Notes: generated by a model not told the origin, from the sequence alone. Counted from the stretch's first letter, positions 40,445 through 51,780 are shown. The stretch: 64,000 nucleotides of DNA from Haliotis asinina (GCF_037392515.1 NC_090291.1:15453501-15517500), one strand, 5' to 3'. A program made the numbers and translations.

Positions 40445-42542
40445 CAGCTGCAGAAGTCCAAAACCAGCGCATTCTTCCCCACGTGCACGTCATTTATTCT
40501 GTCCTTTAATTATTCATGCTAAGTTTTCTGCGAATATTCAAGTATCTATTTCTTGTCTGTCAGCGCAGCTATTTGAACCCCTTCTTCACAGCTTCAGTCT
40601 CGTGTCCCAAGGCAACTATAAGGGTATCAGGGTTACTTGTGACGACTTCCATCGGAGTTTCGTCCTTTGCGTTGGAAATTGCATGAAATTTCACTTAGAC
40701 ACAACACAACGAACAGACTTAAATTGGCCTTCAGTATCCGTGTTTGTTGTAAGAGGCCACAAACTACGTATCCCAATTCCGTAGATCATGACTTTAAACA
40801 TCCTGTTTTAATCGAAATTATTGAATTGTTTAACGTTGTCGTTACTGCCCAATACTTGGAATGTATATTTGCTGGTTACCCATCCATGTTGGAATTTCAG
40901 CAAATCTGTGACATCACTTTTCATTCCGTGCACAGGCTATAAACCAATTCTGAGATGGTATATTAGAAACCTAAGTCTTCTTAGCTTACACTTATATCGA
41001 ACTGACAGGAATCGAGGAGAATCAGCTAGGAAAATATATTTCCAACATTCATCCGGGAGATAATGTCAAAATAAACGTTTTTTCGAATATACCTCGAAAG
41101 TTTTGAACATGGAATATGTGTTCGGAATGCACTAAGTAGGTTTAGAATGCATTTTGAATTTCCAGGAATCTCCAGGAATTTTCATTCCGATACCATTCCG
41201 GTTTATTCCTCCTCAAGTGTAACGGTGTTTTAGCTCAAAAGAATTAGGAAACCCTGGAAGGTATCAATAAGCTACATGCTTATATCCAACTGTTTACCCA
41301 TACAATTTGCCCAATTTCCTTTGTTTTTACCTTTTTAGAATCATCCAAAGACATTGTAACATTTACCAGCAGTCTAAAACATGCACGATCTTGGGCCCCT
41401 TTAAAGTGCGCGTCTAACAAATTCGCAATTTACAATGTTAACTGCATCACGTGACTAAGACAATGTGTGGGACACTTCACTATATAATTATGTCTGTCAT
41501 TTGTGGAAAATGATCCCCACACACAATGTGTGTACTTTCTTTTCTAGTGTCAGTCTATTTCTGGCATTGATGTCAGCTTTCGAGCTATTAGTTTTGCTAT
41601 CTGTATGACTTTATTAGAGTGTCTCTCTTTACGAAGATACTTTAATCATCAAACCATTAGTTAAAATGTGTGTGTAATACATTTACCCGAATGAAAAATA
41701 CTGTCATCAATTTTGGAATGGTATTCTCAAAAATCAAAACATACACACGTATATCTTCTTGGAAACCTAATGTTTTGTGAACTTTCATTGTTGTCTATAT
41801 GTGTCACGTGGTGCATCCTGTTGACTGCACGGATCTTATTTGCACGTGGCTTCTGGCAGGATATCATAACGGGATATCATCAATGTTTGACCTAGATCAG
41901 TGATGAAAGTCCTTCCTTTACCTCAGTACTTGATGTAGTTACGTTGATGCTGTCAATTCATATTAGTTCAATACTTAATCCGACAAACCACCATTGGTGG
42001 TACAGGAACAGTACAAAAAGAGTTATTACATAAATGATAGATTGGTATGATCACTTGGTAACAGTGAATATATTAGTGTGTTTATCTTTTCATAAAGTTA
42101 TTGATAGTATAAATCTTGAAATATTCTTAAGAAGTGAATAATCATTTAAAGTAAAAAGTTTTTGCGAGATTCGGCCACGGACTGTAACCAGGGATATATG
42201 AAATGAAATCTTATGTTAAAAAACAACAACTTTTAAATAGTCTAAGATATTGGAATTCGTCTACAAAGATAACAATTTCTGTTTATTATTAGTATATCTT
42301 TCCAGCGGTCAGTATGTATTGGTAAATAGTGGTTCCATGTCCGAAATGACACGGTGGGCCGAGAGACGTGTACATTTAATAGGAGGTATTTTTCAAACGA
42401 CGGCAGATCATTGAACACATTATAGCAATTACCCTTTGATATATGAATATCTTCCCCTCACGTCAATAAAACATATGTACATAGACGAACCAAATATAAA
42501 TTCACCCGTACACCCTCATCTGATCAACAGTCATAATGTGAT
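40445..42542. other. No gene recognised
   Basis: About 2.1 kb with a few short open frames (40356-40784 and 40667-41063 on the plus strand) lacking motifs. A small duplicated phrase ('ccaggaatctccaggaattt') occurs near 41162. Confidence 0.3.
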
Positions 42543-42645
42543 AGGTTCGGTGGGGTAGTGTGGTGATTAAAGTGTTCGAACGTTGAACCGAAGACCCGGT
42601 TTCGAGTTGGAAACAATGAATAAGCCCATTTTGGTGTGTTCTCCG
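42543..42645 (+). mobile_element. SINE family B, 5' part, diverged
   Basis: 'ggtggggtagtgtggtgatt' (box A), 'gaagacccggtttcgag' (box B) and 'aagcccattttggtgtg'. 3' part lost. Confidence 0.7.
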
Positions 42646-42934
42646 TCGAAGGCGTAAGATGGGGTAGATAATATATTTTTGTGTGCGTACATGTGTTCAT
42701 GAGCTGGTGTATGTGGTATCTTATCTCAACTGAAAACGCCAGGTCCCATGCAGTACAAATTGCACGCTTAGTTCCAGTCAACGACGTCGAGCTGTAGTGA
42801 ACAGCACGCTCGGATGTCCTACCCCTATTACCCTTTACGTTCAATACTTGATTGTTTTCACCTCATGGCAGTTCGAGTTATGAGTGACACAGTGACGCAA
42901 TGACGCAGTGACGCTCATGACGAATACCACGCGG

Positions 42935-43925
42935 TAATGACATACACCCCCCGTTAATGAGATATTTCGCATATTAATGATATATGCGTCTGTTAATGAA
43001 GTATACCACGCAATTAAATTTCAGTCTGTTTATTCAGCATGTTTGAACTCAGACCAATACATATACAGATGACACCAACAGCAATTTACAAAGATGTACT
43101 TTAAATAACATTTGTTCTATTAGATCATTAAAATTTAATGTATTAGATCATGATACCACGAATTTCCTATTTCGCTCATTAGCTATAATGGCACATTATC
43201 AATTAGAGGATATATACTTCTTGTTAATGATGTATTCTACACATTAATGACATATTTCGCACATTAATAACACATACCGCATTTTAATGACATATAGTCA
43301 TTATTATTGCAGTATATCTCACGTTAAGGGCATATTCGCACATTGATGATATATATGACACATTAATAACAGACCCGTGAAGGTCCCGGGGTAGAATAGG
43401 CCTTCAGCAACCTATGCTTGCCATAAAAGGCGACTCAGCTTGTCGTAAGAGGCGACTGACGGGATCGGGTGGTCAGGCTCGCTGACTTGGTTGACACATG
43501 TCATCGGTTCCCAATTGCGCAGATCGATGCTCATGTTGTTGATCACTGGATTGTCTGGTCCAGACTCGATTATTTACAGACCGCCGCCATATAGCTGTAA
43601 TATTGCTGAGTGCGGCGTAAAACTAAACTCACTCACTCACTCATTAATAACATACACTGCTTGTTAATTAAGTATACTGATAATTAATGACATGTTTCGC
43701 ACATTAATGATATATACCACATTTTAATGAATATAGTCCTTGTTGATACAGTATATCACATGTACACGTTGATGATATATACGACACATTAATAACATGC
43801 ACTGCTTGCTAATGAAATGTACTGCCCATTAACGCATGTTTCGCACATTGATGATTAACACAGCCATGAATGACATATTTGCTTGTTAATGACATGCACC
43901 ACCTATTAATGGCATATACCACACA
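42935..43925 (+). repeat. Degenerate satellite, ~20-22-bp unit 'cacattaatgacatat'
   Basis: Dozens of variants of 'ttaatgacatatttcgcaca' and 'ttaatgatatataccac' cover about 700 bp of array, split by a SINE A insertion at 43372-43641. Strand-asymmetric and highly diverged between units. Confidence 0.85.
43372..43641 (+). mobile_element. SINE-like family A, full-length with target-site duplication
   Basis: 270 bp from 'gacccgtgaaggtcccgggg' to 'aaactcactcactcact'. It is flanked by perfect 11-bp direct repeats cattaataaca at 43361-43371 and 43642-43652, typical of LINE-mediated retroposition. The surrounding satellite contains similar phrases, but the exact match at both junctions supports a true duplication. 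Confidence 0.92.
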
Positions 43926-44471
43926 TGCTTTACTTACCTGTATAGCAGAATGAACACTCGGAAGGCATGTTTTTATTAAATCATTATTTTGTGGATGTAT
44001 ACTAGAACCCTTGTCCGTACACTTCCTTCACCTAAGATATTATACAGTTACCTTTTAATCGTTGTTTAGAAAAAGATATGAATATGTACTAGGCTTAATA
44101 TGTACTGAAATTTGTTTTTACAAACTGTCCGCAGTCTGTCCGTGTTGGAGATGTTGTATTGTCACAGCAAGATATTTACGTTTGCTTTTCACTTTTGGGA
44201 AGCCTGTAGCCTGCCTTTGGGAGTGAACCTTATTGGTCCAAAACAAAGCACAGTTCAGTCAATAGGGCACGCCCCTATCTCTGCTTCGCCCTTCCTTTCT
44301 CCCGGGAAGCGCTTCCGCCTGTTACCGACCTGACGTACATTTGTTTGACTGTTTGGCTCCTGTACGAGGGCGATTTACTAGTTTTGTAAATTTCAGTGCC
44401 ATGTGAGGTTCTTGTAATGTCTTACGTTGTCCAGTGGGACTCGTCAATGTGAGGTATCGCTGAGTTAGGCA
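43926..44471. other. No gene recognised
   Basis: The open frame at 44112-44333 has no family support. Confidence 0.3.
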
Positions 44472-44900
44472 TCAGTTCCGGCTTCAATTCCCCACATGGA
44501 TACAATGCGTGAAGCCCATTTCTGGTGCACCCTTCTCTCTCTACCCTCCAATCCCTACGCCACCCCACGAGTCTGGACCAGACATACCAGTGATCAACAA
44601 CATGAGCACCGATCTGGGCAAATGAAAACCGATGACGAGTGGAGAATTGGTTGGAGAGCGGGTTGTGCGTCTTTTCGTTGGTCCAGTTGCTGAAATTATC
44701 CACAGATTATTTATCTACTCAATGACAATTCCAGGAAGTGACGCCCGCTTCGTCACCGATAAAGCAAATGACCATTTGGCTGGTCCTACTATCGATGCTG
44801 ATGCTGTCAATCACTGGATTGTCTGTTCAAGACTCGATTGATATTATTCACAGTACATCGCCATATAGCTGGAATATTGCCTTAAACACGCAGCGTTAAA
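44472..44900. mobile_element. Mosaic of SINE A and B fragments
   Basis: 44472-44535 plus-strand B (box B 'cttcaattccccacatgg', 'gcgtgaagcccatttctggt'). 44569-44640 minus-strand A ('gagtctggaccagacatacc'). 44796-44900 plus-strand A ('gctgtcaatcactggattgt', 'catatagctggaatattgcc'). Confidence 0.7.
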
Positions 44901-44961
44901 TAACAACCAAAACAAAACAAAAGCTATCAATCTACGATGTGTGACAGGGTTGTGGCGTAAT

Positions 44962-45118
44962 TTGGGGCGTTTGGGTAGGCTAGTGGTAAAAGAATTCGCT
45001 TGCCAGGGCCAAGATCTGGGTTCGAATCCCCATATGTGGAGCCCATTTCTCTTGTCCTCATCAGTGATATTGCTAATGTTACTAACAGTGGTGTAAAACC
45101 AAACACATTCATTCACTT
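44962..45118 (+). mobile_element. tRNA-derived SINE family B
   Basis: 'gggtaggctagtggtaaaag' (box A), 'atctgggttcgaatcccc' (box B) and 'gtggtgtaaaaccaaaca' with cattcattcac tail. Confidence 0.85.
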
Positions 45119-45270
45119 AAGGCATGATTCTGATATATAGACGGTCTTAGATTCATAGTAAGACTTAGAGTTCATATCCATTGTAAGTTTCAGATAATTA
45201 TAATGACACTTATAAGATGCTGAACTCCCCACTACACTGAGCATGCTCTAAGCGCATGCACATAATGGAC

Positions 45271-45512
45271 CGAGTCAAAACATTGATTACACAACAGTCT
45301 CGTTGCCTGTTGACTGGGTTCCATCCTATTGCGCACTTAGCGCAGTCCAGCATATTTAGACTAATTCATTTAACTGGAAGCATAAATATTAATCAGTATG
45401 ATTTGATGCATCTAAGCGCGAGTATATTGCAACACTACGCTCCTTCTAATCCTTCGTACAGCGAGCTCGGACAAACGGAAACCTGGAAATCGTGGAAAAC
45501 TCAAAAAGACAA
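45271..45512 (+). repeat. Duplicated block, copy 1 (pair with 51557-51780)
   Basis: Shared phrases in order: 'gtcaaaacattgattacaca', 'cctgttgactggg', 'cctattgcgca', 'agactaattca', 'cagtatgat', 'ttgcaacactacgctccttc' and 'ggacaaacggaaacc'. About 75-80% similar by eye. A 100-codon open frame here is shared only in part, so I treat it as element sequence. Confidence 0.75.
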
Positions 45513-45526
45513 TGTTAAACGTTCGG

Positions 45527-45803
45527 CGACCCGTAAAGGTCTACCCGGGGTAGAATAGACTTTCAGCAACCCATGCTTGCCATACAAGGCGACTATGCTT
45601 GTCTTATGAGGCGACTAACGGGATCGTGTGGTCAGGCTAGCTGACTTGGTTGACACGTCATCGGTTCCCAAATGCACAGATCGATGCTCATGTTGTTGAT
45701 CACTGGATTGTCTGGTCCAGGCTCGATTATTTACAGACCCCCGCCATATAGCTGTAATATTGCTGAGTGTGGGACAAAACTAAACTCTCTCATTCACTCA
45801 CTA
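45527..45803 (+). mobile_element. SINE-like family A, full-length
   Basis: 'gcgacccgtaaaggt', 'cagcaacccatgcttgccat', 'ggcgactaacgggatcg', 'gttgatcactggattgtctg' and 'gtgggacaaaactaaact'. It lies just after the duplicated block 45271-45512, whose other copy lacks it. Confidence 0.88.
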
Positions 45804-46212
45804 CAACAGTGGAAGCCGCAAACTGGAAAATACGTTTTCCACAAGTGTTCGTTGTTACAGATGGAACAGTTAGGAGAGTCTAGATTTATGGCAGCATACC
45901 CTTCAAACATCCCCAGGCTCTATCTATGACGGTAAAGGTCTCAGATGACTTCACTGAAATGCTGTTCATACAGGCAGCCTCAAACATGATTCACTTGTAT
46001 TTGTCGTTTATTGAGAGCATTCAAAGGTTCACAGAAGCAAAATACAGTATTGTGTATCAAGAGTTAGCCCCAGCATTTAAGCCCAATGCGGAAGTCATTT
46101 CTCATACCATATCCGCTATGTCATAGGCGCAGGGCGTTAAGGCCACGCCAGTAAGTGCTTAGGAAACACTGCATTCTGAGAAACCGAAAATGTGCACGAC
46201 GCTCGTCTGTGT
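45804..46212. other. No gene recognised
   Basis: Short open frames (45926-46126). Perhaps a continuation of the element behind 45271-45512. Confidence 0.3.
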
Positions 46213-46458
46213 GAGTGGATGGGTGGAAGTTTAGTTGTATACGCCGCTTTTAGCAATATGCAAGCAGTATCACGGCGGGGGACACTGGAAATGGGCTTCA
46301 CACACTGTGCCCACGTGGGGAATCGAACCCAGGTCTTCGGTGAATTTCATAGTTCATAAATGCTTTGATACTAGAAATGGTCTCCACATGTTGTACCCAT
46401 CTTGGGAATGAAACCTCTGTCTTGAGAGTCATGAGCGAACGCTTTTACCACAGGTCAC
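46213..46458 (-). mobile_element. SINE family B, one partial copy plus a second worn fragment
   Basis: 46213-46342 has 'tacgccgcttttagcaatat', 'gaaatgggcttcacacactg' and 'gaatcgaacccaggtctt'. 46375-46458 repeats the 'catgttgtaccc' to 'gagcgaacgcttttaccac' part. Confidence 0.75.
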
Positions 46459-47013
46459 ATTTTAGAAACAAGATATTTTAAATTAGTGAGTAGCCTTTCA
46501 ATGAATTGAGTTGGTATTGCGTGTCGATCCCGCTAGTGTAGTCAAATCACGATGCGATGACACCAGAACTGCGTTTGGTGTAGTGGGCCAACGTTTCAAC
46601 CCTTAGGCCAACCAAATGGCCCCTTATATAATGCAGGTGAGAAAGCCAAGTTAAAGCTTTGAGTTCAAAACATAATTTGAGGTAAAATCCATCTGAAAAG
46701 CATCAATTTTATTTATTCAGTCCTCAACATTTCATTTTGAACTGTTATTAAAATTACTATTTACAAAGACACAGGTTCTGGGATGGGGAAATGGAGGACT
46801 GTTTGCAGGGACGCTCATCCCACTTTGTCCTGAAAGTTTATTTGGTGATCTGGACCCTCTTGCACAAAGTCAGCTTAGTGCAACGATGATCGTAACTCAG
46901 ATACTCTAACAGACGGTATAAGCGTTCTGACCGCTTTGTGCAATGAGACCCAGGATGAAGCAGTTGTCCAAGCTATAGTCAAAGTAGCACATCACACAAG
47001 TTGTTTTGATTGC
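46459..47013. other. 3' flank / UTR of GPCR paralogue 2
   Basis: No repeats recognised. Contains the proposed poly(A) signal at 46708. Confidence 0.4.
46708..46717 (-). promoter_or_regulatory. Poly(A) signal AATAAATAAA for GPCR paralogue 2
   Basis: Overlapping AATAAA pair on the minus strand about 300 bases after the stop of the 47014-48174 gene. Confidence 0.45.
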
Positions 47014-48174
47014 TTACAAATCTCCTGTTGATGACGTGTGTGTCTTTACATGCACCTTCTGTCGTGCACGTTGCGATGGCGTCCGCTTCAGAGCTGCACA
47101 CCGGAAGACATCAACCAACTCCTTTCGGAAACGACGAGAAGACACACTGTAGATAATGGGGTTGATAACATTACTCATTAAGGGAGATAACTTTGCGATG
47201 TCTGCGACAGCCTTCACGGCAGGTGACAAATCGCTGCCATGGTAGCCGAAGAGGAACACTGTCACTGCGATGAAGAAAGGGAAGTAACTGCTGAAAAAAG
47301 CAACTGTCACCGCGAAGAAAATTTTCGCCGAAGTTTTCTGCGATCTCATGGAGTTCGGCTTACAGCTGGTGGTGGACGGGCGTCTGGAACTCCCAAGAGA
47401 TTCACGCCGAGCTAGATGCACCCTCAGTGCCCTGTACATCGACAGGTACAATACAGCCAAAGCCAACATGACTCCCGTGAACACAAAGCCAAGAATAGAC
47501 ATAAATGACCAAAAAAGGGGGCCACTGCTTTCTGTAAAGTAGCACTGTGTGATATTTAGTTTAACTCCATTAACCTCAGAAGGCAGGTCTTTCTCCCCGT
47601 ATATAAAGATGGATGGTATTGCCAATACGATACCCACGCAAACGGCAAAGAGACAACTTTTGCGAGTAAGACTAAGGCTGATTTCTCTCTTCAGAGGTTC
47701 GCATATCTTACGATTTCTGTCAAAAGCAATGATAACAAGAATCACACCTGATCCCATAGCTGTCGTAATTGCGACAAAGGATCCCCCTTGACACAGCTGA
47801 GCGAAATCGTCCCGACTCTCGTCAAATGTGATCACCAGGAACAATGGGATGGTAATGCTTGCGTTGATGAGGTCCAGAAATGCGAGCACCTCGATAAACA
47901 GACTGAAGTTCGAACGCCTCCACCGGAAGTGGTAAATGTAGATGACCATGATGTTACCAAATATGGCAAAGAAGAACATGGATAATAGAAATATTATCTC
48001 TGCACCGTGTCTTTCAAACATATATTCCGATGATGCAGCTGTCTGTAATGTCGTGTTGATAGACGAGATCGCATAGCCGGGCTTCTCGCTGGTCCATGTT
48101 GTTGATGATATGTTAGACTCAGGGGATGTCATGTTGCTGATGGCGGTTTCGGACTGCATCAAGTTCATGTCCAC
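47014..48174 (-). CDS. Class A (rhodopsin-like) GPCR, orphan, paralogue 2
   Basis: 386 residues in one exon. A clear acceptor, 'ctttgactttcag' ending at 48189, lies 14 bases upstream of the ATG, so the leader is split by an intron as in paralogue 1. The N-terminus carries four sequon-like sites (NMT 14, NIS 21, NTT 40; NIT 207 in loop 2). Landmarks: GN at 73-74, LAFLD (D101), C128, DRNRKICEP (152-160), C211, FFSSYFP (293-299) and NPIIY (338-342), then a basic helix 8 and Ser/Thr-rich tail. DRN for DRY and no CWxP tryptophan, as in paralogue 1. The stretch HFRWRRSNFSLFIEVLA is identical in both. Intracellular loop 3 has an extra insert (RRESLGSSRRPS). Divergence with intact frames indicates two functional receptors. 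Ligand unknown, peptide-receptor type likely. Confidence 0.93.
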   Translation of the reverse strand: MDMNLMQSETAISNMTSPESNISSTTWTSEKPGYAISSINTTLQTAASSEYMFERHGAEIIFLLSMFFFAIFGNIMVIYIYHFRWRRSNFSLFIEVLAFLDLINASITIPLFLVITFDESRDDFAQLCQGGSFVAITTAMGSGVILVIIAFDRNRKICEPLKREISLSLTRKSCLFAVCVGIVLAIPSIFIYGEKDLPSEVNGVKLNITQCYFTESSGPLFWSFMSILGFVFTGVMLALAVLYLSMYRALRVHLARRESLGSSRRPSTTSCKPNSMRSQKTSAKIFFAVTVAFFSSYFPFFIAVTVFLFGYHGSDLSPAVKAVADIAKLSPLMSNVINPIIYSVSSRRFRKELVDVFRCAALKRTPSQRARQKVHVKTHTSSTGDL

Positions 48175-48313
48175 GGGCGCCTTTAATTCTGAAAGTCAAA
48201 GTGACAATTAAAACAACAGTTTACATTTAATTCAAGAGCTAACACTGAACACTGTTTTAGTCACAGCATTGTGTGTCATTTTTATGTGTAAAATGACACA
48301 GATCTTCGGAAAA

Positions 48314-48396
48314 CCAAGTTCTATGGATAGTCAGCTTCTTTGTTGAGAAGAGGGCGACGTTTCGGTGTAGGTACTAACATCGTTATCAAGCAAGTG
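48314..48396 (+). repeat. Dispersed repeat, copy 2 (pair with 1394-1470)
   Basis: See 1394-1470. It sits in the proposed 5' UTR intron of GPCR paralogue 2. Confidence 0.6.
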
Positions 48397-48741
48397 ATCC
48401 TATCAAGGAAGTAATCTCAAGTTTGTATCTTTGGTGAAGTTTGTGAGCACGGAATTGGTTCTGACAAGTCCCTAGCTACGTTTAGGAATAACCAGGATTC
48501 AAACTCCTGATCCACTACGCAACAGTTTATCATTTGATGGATCTTTGACATTTGTTTTCAGCAACACACACGTGCATGTGTAGTATTGTAGAGCATAACG
48601 TATCATGCTGATACAAAGTGATCCTATTCAATTCCAGTCCAAGCTCAAACACAACTTAAATAGCACCCATATTTAATTAGGTTGCTTCGCATCAGTCAGC
48701 AATATTAACCTAAATCACTGAAGGTTTGGCTGAAAGATGGT
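48397..48741. other. No gene recognised
   Basis: Upstream of GPCR paralogue 2, probably intron. Confidence 0.3.
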
Positions 48742-48886
48742 TGTACGCCTCTTCTAGCAATATTCCAGAATATCACGACGGGAGACACCAGGAATGGGCT
48801 TCACACATTGTACCCATGAGGAGAATTAAAGCCTTGCCTTCGGCGTTATGACCGACCGCTTTAACCACAAGGCTACCCCACCGCCC
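48742..48886 (-). mobile_element. tRNA-derived SINE family B
   Basis: 'cttctagcaatattccagaa', 'atgggcttcacacattgtac', worn box B and 'taaccacaaggctacccca' (box A) with ccgccc end. Confidence 0.85.
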
Positions 48887-49188
48887 TAAAGAATTATTTA
48901 CACTTAAAATACTAACTAAACGTACTATCAGATGTGGAAAGGTGAGATTTCGAGGGTGAACATCCCCAATCACATAAACCTTCAAATAAAAATACATTTT
49001 TCTGAACATATAGAACATCAGCAAATGGCACGTTTCTATTATTTGAGGGAACTGATTCCACTATTCGCAAAAACAGAGGTGAAAAGGTATGCATAGACCA
49101 CTGAAAATCAGTGATGGCACTAAGTCCTTGACAATGGGGTTAACTCCTGTTCTGCGGGAAACAAGAGGCATTAATGAACTTTGTCCAA

Positions 49189-49325
49189 CAGGAACTTTGC
49201 TCCCACGGAACTTTGCTCATAGAAACCTTACTCATAGGAACTTTGCTCACAAGAACATTGCCCACAGGAACCTTGACAACAGGAACTTTGCCCACAGCAA
49301 CTTTGCCGTCAAGGAACTCTGCCCA
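49189..49325 (+). repeat. Minisatellite, 15-bp unit, about 9 copies
   Basis: Variants of 'ggaactttgctcaca' in tandem. In one frame (open 49089-49334) they read as pentapeptides RNFAH, RNLTH, RNFAH, KNIAH, RNLDN, RNFAH and SNFAV. This resembles the A(N/D)LxX pentapeptide-repeat pattern, but a 15-bp DNA repeat can give it by chance. A second frame is open too. Confidence 0.8.
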
Positions 49326-50049
49326 TCATCGTGACCTTCAGCTTCATGAAAAGTGGACCCATTTTGAGGGAAAAGAGTTTTTGATTCACGACAGTGCACA
49401 TAGTTGGTCAAACTCCTCCTCTGTTAAAATTGTGGTGGGCAGAGCTCCTGTGGCAATGGCTTCTTGAGGGGAGAGTTCCGCCATCCGCTCCTGGATTCCG
49501 CAATTCCACAGTTGCAGAACATATCATGGAAATTAAATTTTGATCCTGGTCAGTGGAAAACAAGGGGAACATCTGCAGAATTTGTCATTTTTCAGCCTCA
49601 GAATTTACGTATTTTGAAAGTTGAATCAAGGTCGATTATCAAACGAAACGATACTTTGTAGAGTTTGTAATGTCATTCCTGATCACACTCGTTAGAATAT
49701 TGTTTCAGATGATTTTGCTAAAGCTAAATATATCTCCCAAGAAAACTATCGACCTGCTGACTATACCTTGAATGTCATAAAGCTCTAAAACAGTTACAGC
49801 TGTGTGCGCTTTGGCGTAGGGATGTCAACAACAGTCAAACAAAAGAAGACTCCACAGTGTGCCATAGGCTAAGCATGATTTAGTAGAATCGGTTTGAAAC
49901 TGTGTACAATGTAGTCTGTTTTGTTTTCATTGGTTTGCCTTTAACCAAATGGGAATTGTAGATTTCAATCAGGGCATGTAGATTTTAAAGCCTGCAGGTA
50001 ACAGGAGGCCCTGATGGCCAGTTGTTAAATGAAAGTATCGCAAACAATG
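49326..50049. other. No gene recognised; possible element remnant
   Basis: Short coding-like pieces (49464-49661), not aligned to anything. May belong with the duplicated block that follows. Confidence 0.3.
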
Positions 50050-50285
50050 GAACCTACTAGGCTACCTCAAACGCCCCGCAGAGGCTCATGTTACTTCCTA
50101 AATCTCAAAACTAACGCATACTTGCACATGCTGCCATAGCTCCACGAGTTAAGTTTGTATTACCTAATATGATAAAGCTTCCTGATAAAAACGGGCTTCT
50201 GTCTGTGAGATGGGAATATCTGAGTGCCTTGGTTAATGTTCACCCATTATGCATGTCGTCACATTGTTGGGGGCGGGTACTTCAA
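50050..50285 (+). repeat. Duplicated block, copy 1 (pair with 53693-53905)
   Basis: Ordered matches: 'gcagaggctcat', 'gacttcctaaa/ttacttcctaaa', 'catacttgcaca', 'cgagttaagtttgtattacc', 'cttcctgataaa' and 'gcatgtcgtc.ca'. Frames in both copies suggest former coding sequence of an element, family unknown. Confidence 0.7.
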
Positions 50286-50310
50286 GAAGATAGAAACTTG
50301 CATAGACGTG

Positions 50311-50580
50311 AATGAGTGAGTGAGTGAGTGCGTTTAGTTTTATGCCGCACTCAGCAATATTCCAGCTATATGGCGGGGGTCTGTAAATAATCGAGTCTGG
50401 ACCAGACAATCCAGTAACCAACCACATGAGCATCGATCTGCGCAATTAGGAACCGATGACATGTGTCAACCAAGTCAGCGAGCCTGTTCACCCGATCCCG
50501 TTAGTCGCCTCTTACGACAAGCATAGTCGCCTTTTATGGCAAGCATGGGTTGCTGAAGGTCTATTCTACCCCGGACCTGA
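50311..50580 (-). mobile_element. SINE-like family A, full-length
   Basis: Complete reverse order from gagtgagtgagtg tail to 'ggtctattctaccccggacc'. High similarity to the copies at 43372 and 45527. Confidence 0.92.
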
Positions 50581-51556
50581 TGAAAATCTAAGACCCTACG
50601 CATATATTAGTTAATGGTTACATTTGTAATGTACATGATATCAATACATATTTATACAAAATAGCGTATGATAGTTAGAGTTTGTTGTAAACATAGTTTA
50701 ATTGACTAGCAATAGTCCTTACCGTTAGATATCTTTATCAGTGACTTAAAATGTCACAGATGTATACATTTTGAATTATTATATTTCTTGTACTGAATTT
50801 GTTTAAGTACACGCGCGGCGCTACTTTCTTTAAATCATGGGGGAAAATCCATTAACCTAATCCTGAATCGGGCATTTTGGAGAATAGTTTTTCTTAATTA
50901 TTCTGTCAAATACATCGAGGTAGTCGTCAAGGCGATCCTTTCACCCCTTACGTATTTCTCTTGGAATCGCAACTGGAGTAAATAAGTGCAAAACGTGGAT
51001 TGATAGAAGCTGTGAGGAAGCCAATTGTGTTTAGCAATTCTTTTTGAGTAAAAAAATACTTAGACTTTATTCGGAAACTTTGATAACTGGCACGCAACGA
51101 TGACATGCCCGCATATTCGCCATGTAATCTACTTGAGACTTGCCAACCGCTTCAGTGCCAAAAGGTACGGAAGATTCAGCGAGACTTAATTCATATTTTC
51201 TCCAAATCTGTTTACTTGCAATTGTTTACTGGTGTAAACGAAAGTATGCATCAAAACTTGAAGTTGGCTTTAAAAATCGACACAAGTGGAAACGGTTATT
51301 CGAATGTGTGCTTCTGTGTGTATTTTGGACTTTACTGCGTGTCGGTGACTCTAACATGTTGATAACGTCTGTAGCAACTTCCCAAGTCGCAAGTGCACAC
51401 TTCCCTTTCTCAGACAGTTTACATGTAAAGTATTCTCAATAAAAACGTGAAAAATATGGAATTTAACTAATATTAATAAGCTAATCTAACCATTAACTAA
51501 TAATAAGAGCATTCATATCACACTAAACTCCATCATTGTGCTAACACAGCTCAACA
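50581..51556. other. No gene recognised
   Basis: The open frames at 51105-51442 overlap in two frames and have no motifs. Ends in AT-rich sequence. Confidence 0.3.
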
Positions 51557-51780
51557 AGTCAAAACATTGATTACACAATAGTCTCTTTTCCTGTTGACTG
51601 GGCTCTGCCCTATTGCGCAACTTCGTGCAATAACCAGTCCAGAATTTTAAGACTAATTCAGTATGATCTTATACATCTAAGCACGTGTATGTTGCAACAC
51701 TACGCTCCTTCTAATCCTTGCAAACACGTCGTATAGCGAGCTTGGACAAACGGAAACCTTGAAATTGTGGAAAGATTAAA
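51557..51780 (+). repeat. Duplicated block, copy 2 (pair with 45271-45512)
   Basis: See 45271-45512. This copy has small insertions and lacks the adjacent SINE A. Confidence 0.75.
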
